Positions 34,574-47,000 of a stretch of 64,000 nt of DNA are shown here, piece by piece. The DNA lies in contig CM060305.1 in assembly GCA_030674185.1 (NCBI GenBank), forward strand, positions 171,394,834 to 171,458,833. The letters are read 5' to 3'. Under the pieces are notes generated by a model. The model was given only the letters and a program-made list of their open reading frames with translations, ran no database searches and was not told the origin of the DNA. This DNA comes from Monoplex corrugatus. Taxonomy: Eukaryota; Mollusca; Gastropoda; Littorinimorpha; Ranellidae. How positions within the stretch are numbered: position 1 is the first letter of the stretch; the number at the start of each line of letters is the position of its first letter. Made by a program: the position numbers and the translations under genes.

Positions 34574-35510
34574 AAGTCACGGCTGTTAGTTTTCAGGCAC
34601 TGTACCGCGATACTGCAGCGTGAGAGGTGTGTTTTCCTTCCCTGCCGCTGTACTACACGGCCCGTCATTCATTTTGACCTGTGAGTCATCTGTAGGCAAG
34701 CGGGACTGTGTAACTGCTTGTATGTGCCGTGATTACAACTGTTACCATGGAATAATCTTGACTCGGAGGAAAAGTTTCACGAACTGTTGAAAATATCTGG
34801 CCGTCTCAGTAAACTGGTATATCAAAGACAAAAAATTGTCCAAGCAAACGCTATACATAATTAATTATCAAGCACAGGGGAATTCTGTTACATTGTGTCA
34901 GCGTTATCCAGAAGACTGAAATGATACCAACATTCACTTCAGGTCACAATTCAGCTGCCGGAACTAGCTGTCTTGAGTTATCACCAAATTCATGCTTCAC
35001 TGGCATCCCTGTTTACCTTAGCAGTCACGTGTTACAACAACTTAAAAATAAAAAAGCATCTCTCCTCTACAGAGAACACTCTTTTAATGTGTCTTTAGTT
35101 TTATTCTACAAACTTGCATTTGTGTTTTACAGGCATTGGAACTTTGATCATTTCACGGTTGAAGAGCGAAAAACATGTCAACACTATCTTTTATTCCCTT
35201 TCTTTTCTGTGTATTTTGTAGACACTTACGTACATGTGAACTGTTGAGTAGCATATCATTTTATCGGGCAAAATCTCAGCTTTTTAATGATGTATGTTAC
35301 AAGCCAATCCAAATAAAGCTCTTGAGAATATGAGAGGTTAACCTCTGTTACTTGTTTTTAATGGTTACCATGGCGCTTGCACAGCACAACGACATCACCG
35401 TTAACAAGACAGGGCTATTAATCGCGGAGGGTACAAGTCACTGTGCTTCGCACTGCTACATCTACGCCATGGCTTGAAACTAAGTGATCACCCTAAAACG
35501 GCCATGAAGT
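34574..35510. other. Second insertion in the RTE tail, unclassified
   Basis: This 0.9-kb block separates two parts of the RTE 3' region. It opens 'TCACGGCTGTTAGTTTTCA' and closes, reversed, with 'TCACTTAGTTTCAAGCC', a weak inverted match suggesting a DNA element. 'GCCGTGATTAC' at about 34726 may mark an internal end. A 108-codon open frame (34921-35247) and an AATAAA at 35310 are present without a recognisable product. Confidence 0.4.
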
Positions 35511-35713
35511 GTGCTGTGGCCAACACCGAACTCCGTGATGCCGACAGGTGAGACAGGTGAGAGGTTCAAGGTGTCTGCCAGATAATTACTCACACTTTTC
35601 GGTGGGGTGCATATGGAATTATCCAAGTATAATAAATCGCTTTTGAACAAACTCCAAACGACTTTAAGAAAATAACTCATAAGAAGTACAAAAAATAGAA
35701 AAAAACAACATAC

Positions 35714-35802
35714 TTGACCAGGTGGGCTATCTCCCAGTTTGGTTGTGAAGTGATGGGACCACGCACCTCAGCCCCCTTCTTCGTCACCACAGCGATTTGG
35801 TA
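35714..35802 (-). CDS. PSMB4: PSMB4 coding exon 6 (end uncertain)
   Basis: Acceptor 'TGTGTGAACAG' then TACCAAATC. It encodes '[20 protein letters not shown]' and 'PNWEIAHLV'. A good donor, AA|GTATGT, at 35713 suggests a tiny last exon giving the final few residues. Without splicing, the frame reads through 11 mostly aromatic residues to TGA at 35679-35677, which is unlike the family's short acidic end. Confidence 0.85.
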
Positions 35803-35848
35803 CTGTTCACACACACAGACACATACATAATATTACAGTGATATTTGT

Positions 35849-35883
<35 letters not shown>

Positions 35884-35945
35884 ATTACGTGGTATTTGCA
35901 AACACACACACACATATACACATACATTACATTACAGTGATATTT

Positions 35946-35979
<34 letters not shown>

Positions 35980-38900
35980 CACACACACACACACACAGGC
36001 AAACCACTTCACTCTGATATTTGCACGCAAACATAAACACACATAATACATGAAAATTTAAGTGATACTGCACACATATAATACACATGTGACTCCCACC
36101 ACCAAATCAGTCTTAACTCGCAGTCAGTTGAACAGCACTAGGAGCTGAAAAGGTGACTGAGGATCTATCTGGGGTGTTTTGACTTTTTCTCAAAATCAAT
36201 TTCTGTAGACTATAATCTATCCCCCATAGAAAAATTTTTCTTGAAAAAATATTATTCATCAATTTAAAATGGTATTTTAATGCACTGATCACAGGAGAAA
36301 GAACGCAATTTCCTACCAAAAATACCTATTTTTGTCTACTGTTATGAACCGTAACCAGTACAGACCCCCACATGTAATATATTGACAGAAAGCTCTTTGG
36401 GGCACCTTTCAGATAATGACAGCTAAAATTAGAAACTAACTGGGTAAAAGCCACCAAATAAAGAAATTTAAGGAAAATGTGTAGGAGAGTACATGTATAA
36501 AAACTTTAGAGGCCGTTTTCTCAAAATGGCCATCATACAACTTAATGACTTTAGACATACATAATTTCTACATTTTTTTGAGTACATGCTTTATTCAAGT
36601 ACCAAAATAATCAGCAGAATGTGCACTTTCCAGTGGTATGTGTATCGCAAAATACCAAAAATGCTAGTTAAGACTGATTTCGTGCTGGCAGGTCACAAAT
36701 ACATAGTGATATTTGTACACACACACACACACACACACACATATTAAAATATAGTAACATATGTGCACATAATAAACATGACCTGTTCTCATGAAATCAC
36801 TCTGACATTGTTAGAGGCAAAAGGAGGGATGTATGTTAATTTTGGCCGATTTTTCCTCCCAGTTTTACATCCAGCAATGTCACAACTATCAAACTGCATG
36901 TTCAGATTACATTACACCAGGAGTTACATGCTTTTATTTAAGTGAATTGATGGGTACCTCTCCGAAAAACAAGTTGAAAATACCTGCTTTTTACAGTTAC
37001 TTTCTTACTACAATCTAGCACGTGTCATCAAAGTGAAAAGGTCTAGACCCTGGAAATCTAATTTGCAATGTCATTCAAGAATACAACCAATCAGAATGTA
37101 TCAAATGGAAAAATTTCACCCCTACATTTTTTTTCCCACAGGCAGTTGTAAAATTGGTTGGGTTCTTGTACAGAAGGCATTTCTATCATAAGTTCAGAAT
37201 GTTCAAAAGTACATGTACAGTTTGAACTTGGAGAAGTGACTTTCGATGAACAGTGCAGCTGTAAGCAATTTTACCGCACATGACAGGTCAGAAAGGTTTT
37301 ATCACAGAGTACTTCTGTTCAGACAATTACTTTTACTTTACTTTTTCCTTCCGCTTGTACCGGTGGCCTGGAGAAGGGACATCTCGTGAGCTCTGAGGGT
37401 GTCTGCCACGGAGTCGCTCCATCGTCGTCTTGGTCTTCCTCTGGCTCTCCAGCCAGAGTATCTGGTGTTGTATGCCCGAAGAGCTGGTTGGTTTAGGGGC
37501 ATACGTGTGAGGTGTCCGAACCACTTGATCCTCATATGTTCGATGTGTTGTAGGATTGGTGTTGCTCCTACCATGTTTCGTATCACCTCATTTCTGATCT
37601 TGTCCCACCTTGTCTTGTTTACTGCTTTCCTCAGGCATTTCATTTCACAGGTGACCAGTTTTCTCTCGAGGACTTTAGTTAGGGACCATGTCTGGCATTG
37701 GTATGTCAGCGTTGGTAGAAAAATGGTGTTGATGAGTTTCGCCTTAGTGCTGGTGGGAATGCTGGGGTGTTTCAGGAGAGGGGCAAGTTGGTAGCTGACT
37801 GCGTTGGCTTTCTGGCATCTGGTCTCGATTTCTCTGTCTAGTTTGCCATTTTCAATGAAGATGCTGCCCAGGTATTTAAATTCACTGGCTTGCTTCAACT
37901 GGGTTCCGTTGATGTTGATATCCAGTTTGTTTGGTCTCTTACTGACAGTCATGACCTCGGTCTTGCTGACGCTGATCTTCATGCCGTATGTCTCGCAGCT
38001 TTCACTGAGCTGGTCTGTGGGCTCCTGTAGCTGTATCTTGTCATTGTTCACCATTGCCTGGTCGTCCGCAAACATGAGTTCATTGAGTGCCTCAGGGTCT
38101 GGGTTTGCCTCCTTCATAATCTGATCCATATAGATCACGAAGAGAAGAGGGGAGAGATTACAGCCCTGCCTTACTCCCGATGTCACTGGGAACCAGTCAG
38201 ATGTTCCACTGGCGGTGCGGACTGCACTCCTGCTGTTGGCATAGATGGCCCGAATGTTGTCTAGCAGCTGGCCCTTGACGTCGTACTGCTCGAGGACCTT
38301 CCATAGCTTGTCTCTGTTGACTCGATCAAAGGCCTTTTCTTGATCAACGAATACAAGATGGAGATCTCGGTCGTATTCGATCGCCCTCTCGCACAGTTGT
38401 CGTAGTGCAAAGATTGCATCGGTGCACCCTCTTCCTTTTCTGAAGCCAAATTGGGCGTCTCTGAGGAGATGTTCTGTTTTCGCTCGAGTGCGCTGCTCCA
38501 GGATCTTTGCATACATTTTCCCTACATGACTGAGTAGTGATATGCCTCTGTAGGTACTGCAGTCTTTCTTGCTGCCCTTCTTCTTCCATATTGGCACCAC
38601 TATTGCATTTTGCCAGTCTTCTGGTACTTTTCTCTCCTCCCAAGCTTTCTGAAAGATGGTGGTGAGCCACTGAATTCCGGTTTCACAGCACACATGGATG
38701 GCTTCAGTTGTTATGCCGTCGTCTCCAGCTGCCTTTCCTTTAGGACTGGTCTTCACTGCTTTTCTTACTTCACTCTCTAGGATGGTAGGTTCTGAGTGGT
38801 CTGGGTGGCTGGGGGTGAACCGGGACTGTGTGTCTTGTGCCCGTACTCCTGATGGGTTGAGTAGGTCTTTGAAATAGTTTTCCCATCTCTTCACTATTTT

Positions 38901-41042
38901 CTCCTCTCCATGCAATGTTTCCCCGCTTTGCATCGTTGATGATAGTGGTTGGATCGAAAGGTTCATCTCGCACTCTCATCGCTTTCACACTCTTGTAAAA
39001 CTCTCTTGGGGAAGCTTTGCATGTTTCACAAAGTTTTTCACCATACTGGGTCCATGACTTTTCCTTTGCTGTTCTCACAACTTTCTTGCTGTGTCTTCTG
39101 GCAAGTCTGTACTTGATGTAGTCCTCTTCATCCTTTGACTTGACCCAGATCCCTGTATAGTTTCTTCTTTTCCTTGATAGCATCCTTCACTTCTTTGTTC
39201 CACCAAGCTGTTTATATTTTCTTGAGCAATTTGTTTATCCACTGCCGGCCTGCTAAGCCAGTCACAGCTTCACCAGTGCCCCGTTGGCCAGCATTACCTG
39301 TTTCCATCTCCCACGACGAGGACGAGGGGTTGGGCTTTGGGACAATAACAACAAAAATCAGTATGATTCTCTAAAGAGTTCAGAAGATGAGGACAAACAT
39401 CACAAGCATGATGCTCACATTCTTGCCATGCCAGGCACCAAAGTAAAACCATGGCCATCAAAGATCATGTTTGTTTTCAGTATTCTTGTTTTGCATTTTT
39501 TTGGGGGGTGGGGGAGAGGACAGAATGTTGCATGTCACTTGTTTGATTTCAACTACTATAAATGTAATTTGAAATTTACTTTTCAATAGTTCAACATCAT
39601 TATCTTCAAACAAAAACAAAGAAATTTGTTCAAACAGTATTTTGCATTATTGAGTTTGATTTATTGGATTTTTAACCAGCTGTTTTTTTGACAAATCTTA
39701 AATAGACCAGACCCCATTCTATCACTATATTGTACAACTGATCACATTTTCATTTTGTGTTTGTGTAAAGTTTCAATTGTTTTATTATTAGTGTTGTTTA
39801 AAGCCCAGCCGACTGCATAGAGCCATATCTGGGCTATACCAGTTCAAAACATACACAATACTTTAACAGGAAAAAAAAGGAAAAGAAAATTAAGCACACA
39901 TATCAATGCACTTGCGCACATAATCTAAGGAAATGCCTCTGGTGTTGACCATTCCATCCAATTTATAGCACAGGGAATTTAAAAAACATACCTGAATAGA
40001 AATTTAAACATAACCAAGGACACTAAAACATATATAAAAATTGGCCTAAATTGCCTGAAATTGCTTCTGCATATCTCATATCCCTAGAGCCAAAAATGCA
40101 CTGAACACATGTACCCAATCATCAATCTTTAGAGAAAATATGTGAGTCCTTATCGAACACATACAAGTGAATGGGCCAGCAAGGCAGAAAATAATACGAA
40201 GAAATGACAGAAAGCAAAGGAGAAAGAAAGAAAGAAAGAAAGAAAGAGAGTGACATAAAAGACGAAAATTCTAGTACAGAATTTCTAGAAGGTGGGGATA
40301 CTATTTATACTGAAAGAGCCCCCGGCATCCCCATGGGGGAAGCAAACTTTCAAGCTGAAATTTCAGCAATGTTAAGATCCTGTTGTTTAGGTGAAACTGC
40401 TGTCATACACTGATAAACTTTATTCACGATTTTATCAAAATGGTGCCAACACTTCCAGACACTTACAAGGCTCTATCTCTGGTAATTGAAGGAGTACCAG
40501 CTTCATACTTACACCGTATTACCCGACAATGACTAATGACTACAATAGAGTAAAAATCTCAAATTTGAAATTTTCATCTTCGGGTGATTTTGTGAAAACA
40601 TCACAAGTAGGCCCCTACACAGTGATATTTGCTCACACATACCAACACAGACACAATCACCATAGCCTTCTTCTCTGTCACCACAGTGATCTGGTCCTGT
40701 TCATACACACATGCATTACACAGTCACATCGTATACATGCACATAATATATATATACAGTGATATTTGCACATGCGTACACATACACACACACAGAAATT
40801 AGAAAAAAAAACCCAACTAGTCACTTCAGAGGCCACCTGCAAGTTCACACAGTACTCACCTTGTTCAGTGAGCGAGCGTCACGGTAAAACAACAGCTTCA
40901 TACACCTGTCCAACAAGTCTATCGCCTGTTTCTCTTCCATTTTTTTGTTCTTCTCTACTGCATCCCTCAGGATGGGCTGCACACACACACACACACACAC
41001 ATACACCACACCACACCACAACACAACAACACACACACACAC

Positions 41043-41078
<36 letters not shown>

Positions 41079-44000
41079 ACACCACACACACACACCACAC
41101 AACACGCACGCATTAAACAAGTGGAGGAATACAAATATTTTGGCAAAGTTTTAACTACTAAATTGAATTTGGTAAACAGAAAACACCAAAGGCAACAGAC
41201 ACAACATTCAGTGGGTGAGATGTTGGAGTTCCAATCAGAAGGTCTGGGTTCGATCCTGTTCTGTGATCTACCACCACCACTCCCGCCTGGTGGGTAAAGG
41301 AAAGAAATTTGTCCTGACCTCCAAGGTCAACAGGTGAGCACACCTGTTAGTACTTCAAGCCCCTTTATGTGTATACCTATGCAGAACATCAAATATCCAC
41401 ATCACAGATCCTGCAACTCATGCTGTGTCCAGTAGTTTATAGAAACATGAAAAAACACAAGTATGCTCACCAAAGATGAAGTATGCATATCATACAGCAA
41501 CACAATACCTGCACAGCATTTAAACAAAAGCAGCACACATGCATCAGAAAAATCACAATGCTAAAGTAAAAAATAAAAAATCAACAGAAAATGCCAGTCT
41601 TTACCACTGCCAGGCAGACACTCCAACTTTCCCTCTGTATGTATTCTTCTTGTTCCCTCTGTAGGGACTGGGGACATATACCTGTATGTAGTTCCCTCTG
41701 TAGGGGCTGGGAACACATGACTGTATAGATAGTTTCCTCTGTAGGGGCTGGGGACATATGGCTGTATGTAGTTCCCTTTGTTGGGGCTGGGAACATGACT
41801 GTATATAGTTCCCTCTGTAGGGGCTGGGGACATATGGCTGTATGTAGTTCCCTTTATTGGGGCTGGGGACATATGACTGTATGTAGTTCCCTCTGTAGGG
41901 GCTGGGGACATATGACTGTATGTAGTTCCCTCTGTACGGGCTGGGGACATATGACTGTATGTAGTTCCCTCTGTACGGGCTGGGAACATATGACTGTATG
42001 TAGTTCCCTCTGTACGGGCTGGGAACATATGACTGTATGTAGTTCCCTTTATTGGGCTGGGGACATATGACTGTATATAGTTCCCTCTGTACGGGCTGGG
42101 AACATACGACTGTATGTAGTTCCCTCTGCATGGTTGGGGACATATGACTGTATGTAGTTCCCTCTGTAGGGGTTGGGGATATATATGTGTAGTCTTCTTG
42201 TTCTCTGTCTAAGGGCTAGGGACATATATCTGTCTGTAGTTTCTTGTTCTCTGTTTAAGGGCTGGGGACATATATATCTGTCTGTAGTCTTCTTGTTCTC
42301 TGTCTATGGGCTGGGAACATATATATCTGTCTGTAGTCTTCTTGTTCTTTGTCTAAAGGTTGGGGACATATATATATGTCTGTAGTCTTCTTGTTCTCTA
42401 AGGGCTGGGGACATGATTATGTGTAGTTCCCTCTGTAGGGGCTGGGGACATATATATCTGTCTGTAGTCTTCCTGTTCTCTAAGGGCTGAGGACATATGA
42501 TTATGTGTAGTTCCCTCTGTGGGGGCTGGGGACATATATATCTGTCTGTAGTCTTCCTGTTCTCTAAGGGCTGGGGACATATGATTATGTGTAGTTTCCT
42601 CTGTGGGGGCTGGGGACATATGATTATGTGTAGTTCCCTCTGTGGGGGCTGGGGACATATGATTATGTGTAGTTCCCTCTGTGGGGGCTGGGGACATACA
42701 TCTACATACAGTCCTCTTGACACTGCAACCCCTGGCAGTAATTTGTTTACAATTATGAATTATTAAATTATCATAATTATGAAATACAAATCTTTAAAAA
42801 CATCAAGACAGTGGCAAGAAGAGACAAATGAGTGAATGTAGTGAAGTGGTCAGCATTACATACCACCGATAGCGGACTTGTGGGTTTGAATCCCCATCAG
42901 TCCTAAAAGTTTTTGCGGGATTTTCCAGTACCCAACCCTCTCCTTCTAGAGCCAAGCAAGCTATTGGCCCTGTTGGGAAGACTGGGATCATACAATAAAG
43001 TTTCATTCAATTTACAGTTATTTCATTAAGGAGTTGGTCCAATTTCCTGACCAACACTGCAAGGTATCTGGAATTCTCAAGCCTGGCTAATGCCGGGACT
43101 TATAATGAGAGCAAGCACAACGTCTAGCTCTGTCACTGCAATGTCAATCTGACAATGGAACCCCATAATCTCTTCACAATCATCCCCATTATCACCATCA
43201 ATATCCTGTGGCCCTGCACAATCATCCCCATTATCACCATCAATATCCTGTGGCCCTGCACAATCATCCCCATTATCACCATCAATACCCTGTGGCCCTG
43301 CACAATCATCCCCATTATCACCATCAACATCCTGTGGCCCTGCACAATCATCCCCATTATCACCATCAACATACAGTACAAACTAGACACCATGTGCTAC
43401 AAAAGCCTCAATAACGCAGCCCCCGATTACCTGTCAAGCCTACTTGAGATCTATGTTCCCTCACGTACCCTCCGCTCTGCCTCCGATCCTCTGACTTTTC
43501 GCTTTCCACGCACTAAGCTCAATACCTATGGTCCACGAGCCTTCTCTGTTTCTGGTCCACTCTCCTGGAACAAACTTCCTCTCTCAGTCCGTCAGCAACC
43601 TACTTTTGTCTCCTTCAAGTCCGCTCTCAAAACTCACCTTTTCTCCTCCGCATAAAATCCCAACCTCACTCAACCCCCCCCCCCCCCCCCATCTGCAGCC
43701 TGTCTCCGCTCGGAGGGAATCACATGGTTATAATATATAATTGTATATGCTATGCTCTATATAATTTTCCATTGGTTTTATTCTTGCTTTTATTGCTTTT
43801 ATTCTTTCTCCCCATTTATAGCCATGCGTGTGTGTGTGTGTGTGTGTGTGCGTGCGTGTGTGTGCGTGCGTGCGTGCGTGCGTGCTTGCGTGTGTGTCTG
43901 CTTCAGCGCTTAGATTTGATTTTATCAAGATTTTGCGCTATATAAATATTGTAATTATTAATTATTATTATTATTATCCTGTGGCCCTGCACAATCATCC

Positions 44001-47000
44001 CCATTATCACCATCAATACCCTGTGGCCCTGCACAATCATCCCCATTATCACCATCAATATCCTGTGGCCCTGCACAGTCATCCCCATCAATATCCTGTG
44101 GCCCTGCACAATCATCCCCATTATCACCATCAATATCCTGTGGCCCTGCACAATCATCCCCATTATCACCATCAATATCCTGTGGCCCTTCACAATCATC
44201 CCCATTATCACCATCAATATCCTGTGGCCCTTCAGTGTCGTGTCAAGGTGCGTTGGAAAACTGAAATAGCGGAGTGGGGGTAGTGACAAGCTTGTACAGA
44301 CCTAAGCTAGGAGTAGTGCAGAAGATTGGGGAAAAAAATAGATGGAATCAACCGGAACCTCGAATAGTGCGGAAGGCTGGGCAGCCATCATCCCTCCCAA
44401 ATAAATATTTAAAAAGAGAGAGAAAAAAGAGAGAGCGAGAGAGAGAGAGAGAGATGGCACTGACCAGAGCCAGGTATGCCCCAAAGCCTGTAGCAATGGT
44501 ATCTGCCTCGTACGCCACACCAATCTTGTCCACATAACCCAGGAATCTGCACACAGTCAATTACCTTGTACGTAGTTGTAATTATTCCTAAGATGTTGCT
44601 GTACAGAGAACTGAAGCAAGAACACCATGACCAGAGAAGACCAATAAAGTGACACACATATACTCTGAAGGCTAACTTCACACCAACTGTGGTATCAGCA
44701 CCATCAACTTGTTACTGTTATTTGTATTTAAAGCCCAGACTGTATAGAGCTGTATCAGGGCTATAACCGTTTCAAAACATACAGTGGTGTTGGAATTGTG
44801 CAGGGCTATAACCGTTTCAAAACATACAGTGGTGTTGGAATTGTGATCAAACAATAATGCTGATTGGATGTTTTACTTTAGTTCAGAGTTGAAGGTCGTT
44901 TTGATGAATTAAAAGTGAGATCACTTTGGTTTCCTCACAGTTCGTGAATCCCAACAACGTTTTGTCGTCTGCTGTTGTTGATGTGAGCGATATAACATTT
45001 CTTTTCCTCCATCATGAGTAGAGGTATCAACTCAACAAGTGATACACAATACTTCAACAAGAAACTTAAGTACACACGCTTTGGTTTGATTCTTGTATCA
45101 AGATTTGGCACCTTATAAATGTCATTATTATTTCATTACTTGGAGTTGGGCTTACTGGTCAGCATTTCAAACATATACAGACCCGTTTACCTTTAAAAAT
45201 CCTTGTCACAGATGCCACACACATTTGTCAGATTTTGGGAAGACGTAACGGATCTACATACCGTAGGCTTAATGATGACAAAAATGTATTCATAATCAAA
45301 TATGATAATAATAAAAGAATCAATTAATACAAAAGATGATGACATCTACAAATACATTTTGTTTGAGCTTTAGTATACTTACAGTTTCCATCTTCTTCTT
45401 TTGTGCCATAATTATTTGGATCATTGTCTATTGGCAAGGTCTCCAAAGGGAAAATGTCTTTTCCAACACTTTCTCCTTGGCCAGACTTCAGCCCTCAACC
45501 ACTCCCCTCCAAATCATCATTACACTTGCATTCTCCAAAGTTGGAAATATTTGGATAATAATTGAAAAAATTTTACTATAGCATTCAAACTGAAGTATGA
45601 ACAGAAAAATCCATTGCATTACTATTACTGATATGAATACTTCATATTTATCACTTAACAACCTTTCTGCACATTCAACGATTTTTGGGGGTCGGGTGGG
45701 GGTGGTTCATATTTATCACATAACAACCTTTCTGCACATTCAATAATTTTTCGGGGTGGGGTGGGGTGGGGTCATATTTATCACTTAACGACCTTTCTGC
45801 ACATTCAACGATTTTTTTGGGGTGGGGTGGGGTTATTCATATTTATCACTTAACAACCTTTCTGCACATTCAATAATTTTTGGGGGTGGGGTGGGGTGGG
45901 GTGGGTTCATATTTATCGCTTAACAACCTTTCTGCACATTCAACGATTTTTGGGGGTGGGGTGGGGGTGGTTCATATTTATCACTTAACGACCTTTCTGC
46001 ACATTCAATAATTTTTCGGGGTGGGATGGGGGTTATTCATATTTATCACTTAACAACCTTTCTGCACATTCAATAATTTTTTGGGGTGGGGTGGGGTGGG
46101 TTCATATTTATCACTTAACAACCTTTCTGCACATTCAATGACTTTTTTGGGTGGGGTGGGGTGGTTCATATTTATCACTTAACAACCTTTCTGCACATTC
46201 AATGACTTTTTTGGGGTGGGGTGGGGGTTATTCATATTTATCACTTAACAACCTTTCTGCACATTCAATGATATTTTTGGGTTGGGGTGGGGGTTATTCA
46301 TATTTATCACTTAACAACCTTTCTGCACATTCAATGATATTTTTGGGTTGGGGTGGGGGTTATTCATATTTATCGCTTAACAACCTTTCTGTACATACAA
46401 TGACTTTTTTGGGCGGTTGGGAATGGGAAGAGGGAGTTGACAAGCATCACTACAACCCCATTTTCAGTTCTGTGTATCATTCTGATTATTGGATATGTCT
46501 GCTCCAGAATCAAAGGATTGTTTAGAACTTGAAGCACTCACAGCAAAGTTCAGAAATAGGAGACAAAGTATGCATACAGCGAGTAGAAGAAGAGAATGTT
46601 GAACTCACACACGTTTTTGCCATTTATGGTACAAATGCTATTGATGAAAACCAAGTTTTGAAGTGTTTGGGGCTTATGACCGGGATTTTCTTGCCTTGGC
46701 TGGAATGATGGAATCAAGAGGTCAAATTCTGGGATAACTCCAGCAAAACCAAAAGGGTAAACAGATCTACCTGAAAAACCATTATTATTTAACCCCTTAA
46801 CCCCTTGAGTGCCGGGTTTTTGACATCCAATGCTTTCCATGTGCCAGGGAAAAACATTGCATCGCTACCATGTACATTAAAACAACTGTTGCTTCCATGT
46901 TTATGGGAATCTATGCATGAAATTACACAGAATGGTGCATTAGGAATGACTAAATGTATTTTCAGATGATTTATGTAGCATGAGTGAAACCTGGGAAAAT

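Noticed and set aside
35480..35492. Tiny seventh PSMB4 exon (GGTGATCACTTAG)
   Set aside because: The phase fits, but the polypyrimidine tract is weak, the residues do not resemble the family end, and the sequence seems to be the edge of a DNA-element insertion; kept only as a possibility in the findings.
41225..41265. tRNA gene suggested by a B box (GGTTCGATCC)
   Set aside because: No cloverleaf can be folded and the sequence continues into a SINE body.
42830..42900. tRNA gene suggested by A and B box-like motifs
   Set aside because: It lacks an acceptor stem pairing and is followed by a SINE-type body and AATAAA-like tail.
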